64,000 nt of DNA from Roseobacter insulae (GTDB lineage Bacteria; Pseudomonadota; Alphaproteobacteria; Rhodobacterales; Rhodobacteraceae). Shown in pieces: positions 37,736 through 47,059 of the stretch. The stretch is taken from assembly GCF_019375555.1 (NCBI RefSeq), contig NZ_JAHXDN010000007.1, positions 1 to 64,000 of the forward strand, in the 5' to 3' direction. Positions within the stretch are counted from its first letter, which is position 1; every line of letters starts with the position of its first letter. Under the pieces are notes generated by a model. The model was given only the letters and a program-made list of their open reading frames with translations. It was not told the DNA's origin and did no database searches. Position numbers and translations under genes: made by a program.

Positions 37736-39093
37736 TGGCCGATTGGACTCAAGAACTGCCCGCTGCGGCGCAGGTGTATCTGGAAGGGCGCAGGCTGGAT
37801 GAAGTGGAATGTATCATCTCCGACCTGCCCGGCATTGCGCGCGGGAAAGCCGTGCCAGCGTCGAAATTCGCGCGTCAGGACTATTTTCACCTGCCTGACA
37901 GTATCTTTTACCAGACCATCACCGGCGACTGGGGCGAAGCCGCCGGCGAGGAGGGTTTCATCGAAAAAGATATGATCCTCAAACCGGATATGAGCACGGC
38001 CTCGGCAGCTCCATGGACAGGCGACTGGACTTTGCAGGTCATCCATGACGCCTATGATCGTGCCGATGTGCCGGTGCCTTTCAGCCCACGCAATGTGCTG
38101 AAACGCGTCTGCCAGCTATATCGTGACAAGGGATGGGAACCCGTCGTCGCCCCGGAGATGGAATTCTTCCTGGTCGCCCGAAATCTGGATCCTGCCCATG
38201 ACATCAAGCCGATGATGGGGCGCTCCGGTCGCCCGGCTGCCGCCCGGCAGGCCTATTCCATGACCGCGGTCGATGAGTTCGGCCCGGTGATCGACGATAT
38301 CTACGATTTCGCCGAAGCCCAGGGGTTTGAGATTGACGGTATCACGCAGGAAGGCGGCGCCGGCCAGTTGGAGATCAACCTGCGCCATGGCGATCCGGTC
38401 AAACTGGCGGACGAGGTGTTCTACTTCAAACGGCTGATCCGCGAAGCGGCGCTGCGACATGATTGTTTCGCAACCTTCATGGCCAAACCCATCGCGGACG
38501 AACCGGGCAGCGCCATGCATATCCACCACTCCGTTCTGGATACGAAAACAGGACAGAACATTTTTTCCGACAAGGACGCCGGAGAAACCGATGCCTTCGC
38601 GCACTTCATCGCGGGGCTGCAAAATCACATGCCCGCCGCCTTGGCGGTGATCGCGCCCTACGTGAACAGCTACCGCCGCTACGTGAAAGATCACGCTGCC
38701 CCCATCAATCTTGAGTGGGGTCGGGATAATCGCACCACCGGCATTCGCATTCCCCTGGCAGGACCGGAAGCACGCCGCGTGGAAAACCGTTTGGCTGGTA
38801 TGGATTGCAACCCCTACCTTGGCATCGCCGCCAGTCTGGCTTGCGGATACCTTGGGCTGACACAGGGCAAGGCCCCAGCCGCTGAATTCAAGGGCGATGC
38901 CTATGACGGTGACGGAGATATCCCGCGTGTGCTTGGGTCAGCGCTGGATTTGTTTGAAGAAGCAACCGATCTGCACGAGGTGCTGGGCACGGAATTTGCG
39001 CGCGTCTACTCCATCGTGAAGCGGGCAGAATACGACGAGTTCCTGCAGGTCATCTCCCCGTGGGAACGCGAACACCTGTTGCTGAACGTGTGA
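37735..39093 (+). CDS. Glutamine synthetase-family ligase 2
   Basis: 452 residues, a distant paralogue of the first ligase. VVAPEMEFFLVAR, GAGQLEINLRHGD, SAMHIHHSVLD and RVENRLAGMDCNPYLGIAA mark the active-site strands. It starts by one-base overlap with the amidotransferase stop. Two ligases with different substrate loops in one operon suggest two amine substrates or successive steps. Confidence 0.82.
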   Translation: MADWTQELPAAAQVYLEGRRLDEVECIISDLPGIARGKAVPASKFARQDYFHLPDSIFYQTITGDWGEAAGEEGFIEKDMILKPDMSTASAAPWTGDWTLQVIHDAYDRADVPVPFSPRNVLKRVCQLYRDKGWEPVVAPEMEFFLVARNLDPAHDIKPMMGRSGRPAAARQAYSMTAVDEFGPVIDDIYDFAEAQGFEIDGITQEGGAGQLEINLRHGDPVKLADEVFYFKRLIREAALRHDCFATFMAKPIADEPGSAMHIHHSVLDTKTGQNIFSDKDAGETDAFAHFIAGLQNHMPAALAVIAPYVNSYRRYVKDHAAPINLEWGRDNRTTGIRIPLAGPEARRVENRLAGMDCNPYLGIAASLACGYLGLTQGKAPAAEFKGDAYDGDGDIPRVLGSALDLFEEATDLHEVLGTEFARVYSIVKRAEYDEFLQVISPWEREHLLLNV

Positions 39094-39147
39094 GCCGGTG
39101 ATCGCGCGGGCTGAACTGTTGACTACTCGTGCAAAGGCGCTCTTGCG

Positions 39148-40452
39148 ATGAACCTCCTGTTTGCCAACGATAAAACCGGTGAATACCCGCCCAGTTGGTA
39201 TGCGGCCAGTACAGATGCCATGCCCCCCTTCGACAGCCTGAAAGGTCAGGTCGACGCCGATGTCTGCATCGTCGGGGCGGGCTACACCGGGCTGTCGGCA
39301 GCGCTTCACCTGGCCGAAGCCGGTCGCCGCGTTGTGGTGCTGGACGCTCACCGTGTGGGGTTCGGCGCCTCCGGCCGCAATGGCGGTCAATTGGGCAGTG
39401 GGCAGCGGGTCGATCAGGAGGCTCTGGAAAAAATGGCCGGGCGTGAAACTGCCCGGGCCCTGTGGGACCTCGGGGAAGATGCCAAGGCGCTCGTTAAAAA
39501 CCTGATCGCCAAACATAACATCAACTGCCATCTCAAGCCGGGTGTCGCCTGGACCGGATCGACCGCGTCGGATGTTGCCGGGCTTCACGATTACGCTGCG
39601 GTGCTTCAGAACCGCTACGACTATGATCAGATCGAGGCGTTGGACGCTGACGCCTGTCACGCCCTCTGCCCCTCTCCCGACTACAAGGGCGGGCTTCTGG
39701 ACCGGGGCGCTGCGCATCTGCATCCTCTGGCACTGACTGTGGGCTTGGCGCGGGCCGCAAGCGCCGCGGGTGCCCAAATCTTCGAACGCTCCTGCGTGCA
39801 TCACCTGGATCACGGAAAACGGGTCACTCTGCGCACAGATGCCGGTCGCGTGGTCGCGGATCACGTGATCCTGGCGTGCAACGGATATCTGTCGTCGCTG
39901 GCGCCCGCCGTGTCCGCCCGGGTGATGCCCATCAATAACTTCATCGTCGCAACCGAACCGCTGGAGAACCGGGCGCAAGAGGTGCTGACGCAGGATATCG
40001 CGGTGGCCGACAGTCGCTTCGTGGTCAACTACTTCCGCCTGTCTCACGACAAACGCCTGCTGTTTGGCGGTGGCGAAAGCTACGGGTACCGCTTCCCATC
40101 CGATATTTCTGCTGTTGTCCGAAAGCCCATGCAGATCGTCTTCCCGCACCTCAAGGATGTCAAAATCGATTTTGCCTGGGGCGGCACGCTCGGCATTACG
40201 ATGAAACGGTTCCCCTACCTGGCCAGAGTAGCGCCGAACATTCTGTCAGCGTCCGGATATTCCGGTCATGGCGTCGGGACAGCAACCCATGCCGGGCAGC
40301 TGATGGCCAAGGCTATTCAGGGCGAGACGGACGGTTTTGACACGATGGCGGCCATTCCGACCCCTGCTTTCCCCGGTGGCGGTGCGCTGCGCACGCCCTT
40401 GCTGGTGCTGGCGATGAGTTGGTATGCGCTGCGGGATCGGCTGGGTTTCTGA
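39148..40452 (+). CDS. puuB: FAD-dependent oxidoreductase, gamma-glutamylputrescine oxidase-like
   Basis: 434 residues. FAD-binding CIVGAGYTGLSAALHLAEAG near residue 35, then GFGASGRNGGQ, which closely follows PuuB. The C-terminal part has GYSGHGVGTATHAGQLMAKA (FAD closing motif). PuuB oxidises a gamma-glutamylated amine to an aldehyde with H2O2. It is in the same direction as the two ligases, with a 54-bp gap. Confidence 0.85.
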   Translation: MNLLFANDKTGEYPPSWYAASTDAMPPFDSLKGQVDADVCIVGAGYTGLSAALHLAEAGRRVVVLDAHRVGFGASGRNGGQLGSGQRVDQEALEKMAGRETARALWDLGEDAKALVKNLIAKHNINCHLKPGVAWTGSTASDVAGLHDYAAVLQNRYDYDQIEALDADACHALCPSPDYKGGLLDRGAAHLHPLALTVGLARAASAAGAQIFERSCVHHLDHGKRVTLRTDAGRVVADHVILACNGYLSSLAPAVSARVMPINNFIVATEPLENRAQEVLTQDIAVADSRFVVNYFRLSHDKRLLFGGGESYGYRFPSDISAVVRKPMQIVFPHLKDVKIDFAWGGTLGITMKRFPYLARVAPNILSASGYSGHGVGTATHAGQLMAKAIQGETDGFDTMAAIPTPAFPGGGALRTPLLVLAMSWYALRDRLGF

Positions 40453-40504
40453 CGTTTCGGCACGTTGCAAAAGATTCACTTGGTTGGGCCGGGTCATTGA
40501 TTTA

Positions 40505-40534
40505 GAATTTCCAAAACATCAATTAAGGAAATTC
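40505..40534. promoter_or_regulatory. Inverted repeat overlapping the ribosome-binding site of the aminotransferase gene
   Basis: GAATTTCC (40505-40512) and GGAAATTC (40527-40534) with 14 bases between. The right arm covers AAGGAAA, the likely Shine-Dalgarno of the ATG at 40539. It could be an operator, or an RNA hairpin masking the site. Confidence 0.45.
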
Positions 40535-40538
40535 GAAT

Positions 40539-41729
40539 ATGAGCCTTCCGGACATGCATGCGGCAGAAGCCATCCCGGACGCAGCGCGCGAAGAAATTGA
40601 GCGCCTCCTGCAAACCGGAGACCTGTTCCGCTACACGGCCCCCTCCGATGCGCCTGTTGCGCTGCTGGAAGCCGAATTCGCGAAGCTGATGGGCAGCAAG
40701 TTCGCCCTCGCGGTTTCGTCGTGTTCAGCAGCCCTGTTCCTCTCCTTGAAAGCGCTGGATTTACCACGGGATGCGCGTGTCCTTATCCCCGGGTTCACCT
40801 TCGCGGCTGTGCCGTCTTCGATCGTTCACGCCGACTGCGTTCCGGTGTTGTGCGAAGTGGGCGATAATTACCGCGTTGATCTCGACGACTTCGCTGATCG
40901 GCTGACAGATAATATTTCGGCTGTCATCATCAGCCACATGCGCGGGCATACATCCGATATGGATGCGATTATGGCGCTGTGTGAGGATGCCGGCGTTCCG
41001 GTGATCGAGGACGCGGCTCATTCGCTGGGCACACTGTGGCGGGGCCGAAAGATCGGCACCATCGGCAAAGTGGGATGCTTTTCCTTCCAGTCCTACAAGA
41101 TGGTCAATGCGGGTGAAGGCGGCATTCTTATCACGGACGATGCGGATCTCGTGGCCCGCGCCATCATCATGTCCGGCGCTTACGAGCATAACTGGAAAAA
41201 GCACCCGGTCCTGCTGGAGGCGTTCGGGCGGCATCAGAACAAGCTGCCACTCTATAATCTGCGCCTCAACAACCTTTCAGCAGCCCTCGTACGGCCACAG
41301 TTGGAAGAATTGCCAAGGCGCGTCCGCGATGGACGCCGCAACCATGACTACGTCGCTGACCGCCTGATGCAATCGGCTTACATCGACGTGCCCGCGCCGC
41401 TGGAGGGCGAGGAACGGGCGCCCGACAGCATTCAGTTCAATCTTGTCGGATTGGACGATGCAACCATCGCCGCGTTCTCGCGCCGTGCGGCCGAGGCGGG
41501 CGTGACCGTGCAGGTGTTCGGGCAAAGCACGGACAATGCGCGAGCCTTCTGGAACTGGCAGTTTCTGAAAGAATTACCGGAGCTGCCGCAGACCCGGAAC
41601 ATGTTGATGCATGCCTGCGACGTGCGCCTGCCCGTGCGATTGAGGCGACCGGAACTGGATGCGGTTGCAGATGTACTGCTGACCACACTCGACAAGGTCA
41701 TCCGCGCGCCGAAGTCAGCCGTCGCCTGA
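40539..41729 (+). CDS. DegT/DnrJ/EryC1/StrS-type PLP aminotransferase
   Basis: 396 residues. The PLP lysine is in CFSFQSYKMVNAGEGG, and PVIEDAAHSLGT holds the Asp that binds the cofactor. ALAVSSCSAALFLSLKALDL is the typical cofactor-phosphate segment. These enzymes transaminate keto-sugars or related carbonyl compounds. No sugar-nucleotide genes are near, so here it may act on an aldehyde from the amine pathway (inference). Ends 2 bp from convergent phaR. Confidence 0.85.
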   Translation: MSLPDMHAAEAIPDAAREEIERLLQTGDLFRYTAPSDAPVALLEAEFAKLMGSKFALAVSSCSAALFLSLKALDLPRDARVLIPGFTFAAVPSSIVHADCVPVLCEVGDNYRVDLDDFADRLTDNISAVIISHMRGHTSDMDAIMALCEDAGVPVIEDAAHSLGTLWRGRKIGTIGKVGCFSFQSYKMVNAGEGGILITDDADLVARAIIMSGAYEHNWKKHPVLLEAFGRHQNKLPLYNLRLNNLSAALVRPQLEELPRRVRDGRRNHDYVADRLMQSAYIDVPAPLEGEERAPDSIQFNLVGLDDATIAAFSRRAAEAGVTVQVFGQSTDNARAFWNWQFLKELPELPQTRNMLMHACDVRLPVRLRRPELDAVADVLLTTLDKVIRAPKSAVA

Positions 41730-41731
41730 CA

Positions 41732-42295
41732 TCACTTCAGCTTGGACAGCTTGTCCTGAAGTTCCGCCAACTGCTTTTTGATCGCGTCGAGATCTTCGCC
41801 GCCGTCTTCACCTGCGGCGTTGCTGTCCTCTTCCGGTGCACTCCATCCGCTGGCGCCGCCCAGGCCACCTGTCATCGCCTTCATGAAAGCTTTTTGCTGC
41901 GCCTGCATCAATTCGAACCCGGGCATTTTCGCCATCGGGTTCATCGCATTCATCTTGTCCATCATCTGGGACTGCCCATCCCGCAACATCTCGAAGGAGG
42001 CTTGCAGGAATTGAGGCACGACACTGGCGCCCGGTGTCATGTAGCTGCGCACCAGATCATTCAGGACGTCAACGGGCAGAACACTTTCGCCCCGGCTTTC
42101 ATGTTCGGCAATGATTTGAAGAAGGTATTGGCGTGTCAGGTCGTCGCCTGACTTCAGATCCACGATCTGAACCTCGCGGCCTTCGCGGATCAGGCTGGCG
42201 ATATCTTCCAGCGTGACGTAGTCGCTGGTTTCCGTGTTGTAGAGACGCCGACTTGCATATCGCTTGATGAGCAATGGTTTGTCTTTTTCGGCCAC
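41732..42295 (-). CDS. phaR: PhaR, polyhydroxyalkanoate synthesis repressor
   Basis: 187 residues. The N-terminal PHB/PHA accumulation regulator DNA-binding domain is LIKRYASRRLYNTETSDYVT, followed by LEDIASLIREGREVQIVD and a PHB-accumulation domain (RQYLLQIIAEHESRGE). The C-terminal part is Met/Gln-rich, then acidic and ends in a short coiled coil. PhaR senses free PHA and represses phasin and its own gene; a matching CTGC-N3-GCAG site lies upstream of this gene. Confidence 0.95.
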   Translation of the reverse strand: MAEKDKPLLIKRYASRRLYNTETSDYVTLEDIASLIREGREVQIVDLKSGDDLTRQYLLQIIAEHESRGESVLPVDVLNDLVRSYMTPGASVVPQFLQASFEMLRDGQSQMMDKMNAMNPMAKMPGFELMQAQQKAFMKAMTGGLGGASGWSAPEEDSNAAGEDGGEDLDAIKKQLAELQDKLSKLK

Positions 42296-42317
42296 AAGAA
42301 ATCTCCCTCATCCTGCG

Positions 42318-42328
42318 CTGCACTGCAG
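42318..42328. promoter_or_regulatory. PhaR-type site upstream of phaR
   Basis: CTGCACTGCAG is an exact CTGC-N3-GCAG, the pattern reported for PhaR in Rhodobacter/Paracoccus. It lies 23 bp upstream of the phaR start, which suggests autoregulation. Confidence 0.65.
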
Positions 42329-42344
42329 CTTAGGACACAGTTTT

Positions 42345-42380
42345 GTAAAAAGAAAGGGCGGGCTTACGAAGCCCGCCCTT
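42345..42380 (-). terminator. Rho-independent terminator of phaP
   Basis: AAGGGCGGGCTT (42354-42365) and AAGCCCGCCCTT (42369-42380) form a 12-bp stem. On the minus strand it is followed by TTTCTTTTT. It lies between phaP and phaR and ends the phasin transcript. Confidence 0.9.
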
Positions 42381-42429
42381 CTAGTTTGCGCCATTCAGGG
42401 AGGAGTTAGGCGCTAAACTATAAACCGTA

Positions 42430-42876
42430 TTACTTGGCTGTAGCTGCTTTTTTGACAGCGGCAGTTGCTTCGGTTGTCGCTTTTTTGACAGCGGCCGTTG
42501 CATCTTCGCTCATGTCTTTGCCAGCAGCCATCATCAGCTCAACTGTGTCCATTTGCGCTTTTTTCGCAACTTCTGCGAATGCCGCCATGTGCTCAGCAGC
42601 TGTTTCGGAGTATGCGGACGCGAAGTCGGTCATTGCTTTTGCGTAGTCAACCGGCTCTTTTTTTGCTTTCGACATCTCTGCCAGCTTGGCGAGTGTTTCC
42701 TGGGTCCATTTGCTGGAGATCGCTGTGGATTTCTCAGCAGCTGTCAGGGCCACGCCGGACAGTTTCTCGTTCAGTGTTGCAGATGTTTTGAAGGCATCTT
42801 CAAAAGCAGCTGTGTCAACAGGGAATGCGCCCATGACGTCTTTGAATACGGCGGTCAGGTCAGGTGTCTTTGTCAT
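42430..42876 (-). CDS. phaP: Phasin (PHA granule-associated protein)
   Basis: 148 residues, helical, without Cys, and rich in Ala/Lys/Thr. The segment NEKLSGVALTAAEKSTAISS then TQETLAKLAEMSKA is phasin-like. The C-terminus ends in two near-repeats of AAVKKATTEAT. Phasins coat PHA granules and set their size. Codon use is visibly more T/A-rich than its neighbours, as in highly expressed phasin genes. It sits next to phaC, with PhaR-type sites upstream. Confidence 0.9.
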   Translation of the reverse strand: MTKTPDLTAVFKDVMGAFPVDTAAFEDAFKTSATLNEKLSGVALTAAEKSTAISSKWTQETLAKLAEMSKAKKEPVDYAKAMTDFASAYSETAAEHMAAFAEVAKKAQMDTVELMMAAGKDMSEDATAAVKKATTEATAAVKKAATAK

Positions 42877-42940
42877 CTCGAAAATCCTTTTGTCGCTTGC
42901 GGGAACATCCCGCGCTTCTGCGTCTGCAAAAGGATATACA

Positions 42941-42981
42941 TGCTGCAGCGCGGCATTTCAAGTATTTTTTCTGCACCGCAG
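42941..42981. promoter_or_regulatory. PhaR-type sites upstream of phaP
   Basis: CTGCACCGCAG at 42971-42981 is an exact CTGC-N3-GCAG. An imperfect copy, TGCTGCAGCGCGGCA, lies at 42941-42955. Both are in the 140-bp gap upstream of phaP and just after phaC. Confidence 0.65.
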
Positions 42982-43016
42982 CATTATTCTATCTGTCAGG
43001 TAAAAGCCCTTGAAAT

Positions 43017-44822
43017 TCAGAGCGTTGCCTTCTTTGCAACATATGTTCCAGGCGCATCGCACAAAACCGGATGCTCCGAATCGCCCGGAATGCGGGCAGG
43101 AATTTTCTTGCCAGAGCGCTTTTTCAGCCAGCTTTCCCAGCGAGGCCACCATGAGCCTTCGGTGAAATCCGCATCCTGCAACCAGTCCGCGTGATCGAGG
43201 CTCAGATCGGGGTTGGTATAATGCCCGTACTTGTTGCGGGTCGGCGGATTGACAATGCCCGCGATATGCCCCGATTGCGTGACGATAAACGTCTTGTCCT
43301 TTGATCCCATTTGCCGAACGCCGCGGTAACTGTCCTTCCAGGCTGCGATGTGATCCGTCTCGCAGGCGATGGCACACAGCGGGACCTCGATGTCCTGAAG
43401 ACGCAGTTTGTGACCCATCAAGTCAAACCCGCCTTGCGCAAGTTCGTCACGCTGGCACAACCCGCGCAGATATTGCATCGCCATTTTCGCGGGCAGGTTC
43501 GCCCCGTCCCCGTTCCAGTAGAGTAGGTCAAAGGCCGGCGGCGTCTCTCCCATCATGTAACTTTTGATTGCAGGGCCGTAGATCAGATCGTTGGACCGCA
43601 GGAACGAGAAGGTCCGCGCCATGATCACGGACGGCAGGACACCCTTGTCTTCGACTTCCTTTTCAATCCCGTCGATAAAGTCATTCGTGAGGAAGGGGGC
43701 AAATTCGCCCTGGTCGGAGAAATCCGTCAGCGCGGTAAACAGGGTCGCCGATTTCACCGATTTGTCGCCGCGCTGTTTCAGCAACGATAGCGTCAGGGAG
43801 AGCGTCGTGCCCGCGATGCAGTATCCGACAGCGTTTACCTGTTTTTCACCGGTGATTTTCTGGATTTCGCTGATCGCAGCGAGATACCCATCCTCGATGT
43901 AATCCTCCATCCCGATGTCCCGATAGGTCGGATCAGGATTGACCCAGGATACCATGAAGACCGTGTAACCCTGATCCGCCAGCCACTTAACAAGGCTGTT
44001 TTGCGCCTTCAGATCGAGGATATAGAACTTGTTGATCCAGGGTGGAAAGATCACGAGCGGCGTTTTGTAGACTTCTTCGGTTGTCGCCTCGTACTGAATG
44101 AGCTCCATCATCCGGTTACGAAACACCACTTTGCCCGGTGATGTCGCGATGTTTCGCCCCAGCTCAAAGGCATTTTCGTCCGCCAACTTGACGACCAGTT
44201 CACCCTTGTTGGCTTCCAGATCACTGATCAGGTTTTCCAGTCCCTGAACAAGGCTTTGGCCTTCGGTTTCAATCGCCCGCTCGAGCGCATCGGGATTGGT
44301 GGCCAGAAAATTTGTCGGTGACATCATATCGACGATCTGGCGCGCGAAATACGTCAGCCGGTTCTTTTCATGTGGGTCAAGTTCCTCCACGTTCTCCACG
44401 GCAGTCTGCAGCGCCTCGGCGTTAATGAGGTACTGCTTTTTGATGTAGTTGAAGTACGGGTGCGAGTCCCAGAGAGGATTTGCAAAGCGCCGGTCCTTCG
44501 GCCCCGGATCTGCCGGTGCGGCCAACTGACCCTTCGACAACTCATGCTGCGCCTGCACAAACTGCTTCATCGTGTCGGCCCAATAAGACATCTGGTGTTC
44601 GAACACCTTGGCCGGGTTGCTGACAGCTTCGGCCCAGTAAGCCTGCGCTGCCCGGCCGAACAGTTCCTGATTCGGCCCATCTAACGCGGGGTTATGGGTC
44701 TGGCGGTTCGTCAAAACCCGTTGCAAACGTCCTGACAGGTCCTCCACTTTTTTCAGATTTTCCGTCATTCTCTCAAGCGTCTCGCCGGAGGGGATCACGT
44801 CACTGTCAGAATGTGTTGTCAT
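43017..44822 (-). CDS. phaC: Class I poly(3-hydroxyalkanoate) polymerase
   Basis: 601 residues from ATG 44822, with GAGGGAAAGG upstream. The catalytic Cys335 is in the lipase-like box GYCIAG. Asp is in ACETDHIAAW and His in TQSGHIAGI. Class I size, with no separate PhaE or PhaR-subunit gene nearby. It polymerises hydroxyacyl-CoA into PHA. Divergent from phaZ across ~107 bp. Confidence 0.97.
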   Translation of the reverse strand: MTTHSDSDVIPSGETLERMTENLKKVEDLSGRLQRVLTNRQTHNPALDGPNQELFGRAAQAYWAEAVSNPAKVFEHQMSYWADTMKQFVQAQHELSKGQLAAPADPGPKDRRFANPLWDSHPYFNYIKKQYLINAEALQTAVENVEELDPHEKNRLTYFARQIVDMMSPTNFLATNPDALERAIETEGQSLVQGLENLISDLEANKGELVVKLADENAFELGRNIATSPGKVVFRNRMMELIQYEATTEEVYKTPLVIFPPWINKFYILDLKAQNSLVKWLADQGYTVFMVSWVNPDPTYRDIGMEDYIEDGYLAAISEIQKITGEKQVNAVGYCIAGTTLSLTLSLLKQRGDKSVKSATLFTALTDFSDQGEFAPFLTNDFIDGIEKEVEDKGVLPSVIMARTFSFLRSNDLIYGPAIKSYMMGETPPAFDLLYWNGDGANLPAKMAMQYLRGLCQRDELAQGGFDLMGHKLRLQDIEVPLCAIACETDHIAAWKDSYRGVRQMGSKDKTFIVTQSGHIAGIVNPPTRNKYGHYTNPDLSLDHADWLQDADFTEGSWWPRWESWLKKRSGKKIPARIPGDSEHPVLCDAPGTYVAKKATL

Positions 44823-44929
44823 GTTAACCTTTCCCTCGTATGTTCGCAGTTGCAGCATAACGTCGTTGGCTTCAGGGGGCGAAGCGACTGCATGTACCGG
44901 TGCGCCCGGATTGTAACAAGGAGACCCCT

Positions 44930-46210
44930 ATGCGCTATATGGCAACATACGACCTGATGGAGACCATTCGCAACACGAACCAATGGCTCGGCGCAACGGC
45001 GCTCGCCATGGGAGCATACCCCGCTTTCTCCATGATTCCAAACCCGGCGTTTGCCTGGATGCAGGCCTGGGGCGAGGTCACGGAGCGGACTTTTCAGCGC
45101 ATGATCGTAAAGCCGGACTGGAACATTCCGGCTGTGCCATCAAGCGACGGACAAGATCACGTCGTCAGCACCGAGATCGTCATCGAGCGCAATTTCGGCG
45201 ATCTGCTGCATTTCGTGGTGCCGGGACGCGACGTGCCCAAACGCAAAGTGCTGCTTGTCGCACCGATGTCCGGGCACTATTCGACGCTGCTGCGGTCCAC
45301 GGTGATCAGCCTTTTGCCGGATGCGGATCTGTATATTACCGACTGGCACAATGCGCGCGACATTCCGGTCAGCGCCGGAAAATTCGATATCGAAGACTAC
45401 ACGCTTTATCTGGTGGATTTCATGCGCGCCCTGGGCCCGGACACCCACGTAATCGCTGTCTGTCAGCCGGCGCCGCTGACGCTGGCGGCGACCGCCTATC
45501 TGGCCGAGGAAGATCCAAAAGCCCAGCCACGCAGCCTGACGCTGATTGGCGGTCCGATTGATCCCAACGCAACCCCCACCGACGTGACGGATTTTGGCCA
45601 CCGCGTCACAATGGGTCAGTTGGAAGAACTGATGATCCAGCGGGTGGGCTTCAAATACCCCGGCGTCGGGCGCATGGTCTATCCCGGACTGCTGCAGCTG
45701 TCTTCCTTCATCTCGATGAACGCAGAAACACACGCCAAGGCCTTCGGCGACCAGATCGGCCGGGTCGCGCGCGGTGAGGCCGCGGATCATGACAAACACA
45801 ACCGGTTTTATGACGAGTATCTTGCCGTCATGGACATGACCGCTGAATTCTACCTCAGCACGGTGGAGCGCATTTTCAAAAACGGCGAGATCGCCAGCAA
45901 CAGTTTCACCGTGGGCGGCAAGTTGGTTGATATCGGCAAAATCACGACTGTTGCTGTCAAGACGGTCGAAGGGTCAAAGGATGATATCTCCGCCCCCGGC
46001 CAGTGTATTGCCGCGCTGGACCTGTGCACTGGCCTGCCCGACAGCAAGAAAGCCAGCCATGTCGAAAGCGGCGCGGGGCACTACGGCATCTTTGCCGGGA
46101 AGAGCTGGCGCAGGAACATCCGGCCCCTGGTGCTGGAGTTCATCGATGCAAACAGCAGCAAGCCAGCCGGGAAACAGCGCAAACCCGCAAACAAGAACGC
46201 CGCGGCCTAG
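44930..46210 (+). CDS. phaZ: Intracellular PHB depolymerase
   Basis: 426 residues from ATG 44930 with AAGGAGA upstream. AVCQPAPLTLAATAYL carries the Cys used instead of Ser by intracellular PHA depolymerases. VAPMSGHYSTLLRSTV and GAGHYGIFAGKSWR near the C-terminus are family blocks. It mobilises stored PHB. A Lys/Ala-rich tail ends the protein. Confidence 0.93.
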   Translation: MRYMATYDLMETIRNTNQWLGATALAMGAYPAFSMIPNPAFAWMQAWGEVTERTFQRMIVKPDWNIPAVPSSDGQDHVVSTEIVIERNFGDLLHFVVPGRDVPKRKVLLVAPMSGHYSTLLRSTVISLLPDADLYITDWHNARDIPVSAGKFDIEDYTLYLVDFMRALGPDTHVIAVCQPAPLTLAATAYLAEEDPKAQPRSLTLIGGPIDPNATPTDVTDFGHRVTMGQLEELMIQRVGFKYPGVGRMVYPGLLQLSSFISMNAETHAKAFGDQIGRVARGEAADHDKHNRFYDEYLAVMDMTAEFYLSTVERIFKNGEIASNSFTVGGKLVDIGKITTVAVKTVEGSKDDISAPGQCIAALDLCTGLPDSKKASHVESGAGHYGIFAGKSWRRNIRPLVLEFIDANSSKPAGKQRKPANKNAAA

Positions 46211-46217
46211 TCTCACC

Positions 46218-46928
46218 CTAGCGCAGCACCATCGGAAGCCCCATCCAGTCGCGCAGCGCCTGCGTTGTCTCGCGCGGTTGCTCCAGCGTTGGCAGATGTC
46301 CGGACTGCTCCATGACACGCAATGTCGCATAGGGGATGAGTTCAGACATGAATTCGTGGCGTTTGACCGGGCATAGCGCATCATGCGCACCACACAGGAC
46401 CAGCGCCGGGATTTTGCACTTGCGCAGCGTGCTCTGCTGGTCGCGCCGGCGCTGGAGCGCGCGCGACTGTCGCACAAATACCTCAGGCCCTAAAGCCTCG
46501 GCCATGTCCATCACCAGGTCGAGCACGTCCCCTCGATGCGGACCCGGAGCAAGGTAATTCGGCTTCATCTCTTCGCGCATCACCTCCAGCATGCGCCCGG
46601 TTCGCGCAGCAACGATTTGGGGTTCACGCGCGGCGGCCACCTGCGGCGTTTCAGCGAGCGGATTTGTGTCCATCAGCGCAATGCGTGAAACCCGGTCCGG
46701 CGCGCGGCGCAATATCTCCATCGCCACGATCCCGCCCATGCTCAACCCCGCAAGCGCAAACCGGGCGGGCAATTGGTCAAGCAATGCCGACGCGATCTCC
46801 TCGACCCGTTCGCCCTGCGTAATCGGGGCCGCCATGACGGCCATCTCGGCAGACAGTTCCGCGATCTGCGGACCAAACAAGCGCGCGTCACACATCATGC
46901 CCGGCAAAAGAACCAAGGGTTCAGGCAT
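46218..46928 (-). CDS. Alpha/beta hydrolase
   Basis: 236 residues from ATG 46928 (MPEPLVLLPGMMCDARLF). The nucleophile is in GLSMGG, Asp in LCGAHDALCP and His in EQSGHLPTLE. Probable esterase or 3-oxoadipate-enol-lactonase-like hydrolase; substrate unknown. Convergent with phaZ, 7 bp apart. Confidence 0.85.
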   Translation of the reverse strand: MPEPLVLLPGMMCDARLFGPQIAELSAEMAVMAAPITQGERVEEIASALLDQLPARFALAGLSMGGIVAMEILRRAPDRVSRIALMDTNPLAETPQVAAAREPQIVAARTGRMLEVMREEMKPNYLAPGPHRGDVLDLVMDMAEALGPEVFVRQSRALQRRRDQQSTLRKCKIPALVLCGAHDALCPVKRHEFMSELIPYATLRVMEQSGHLPTLEQPRETTQALRDWMGLPMVLR

Positions 46929-47059
46929 CGCGGCGATCTCCGGTGTCCTGACGGAAAAATCTGTCCACTCTCTGCCCCGCTGCAACCATGACCCGCGCAG
47001 CATCATTACCCGCAATACGCGTATCCACAAGGTCTGGAACACGTACAGTCGGGCGAAAC

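Noticed and set aside
38938-40149. 403-codon minus-strand open frame opposite the PuuB-like gene
   Set aside because: Antisense shadow with no start signal or motif.
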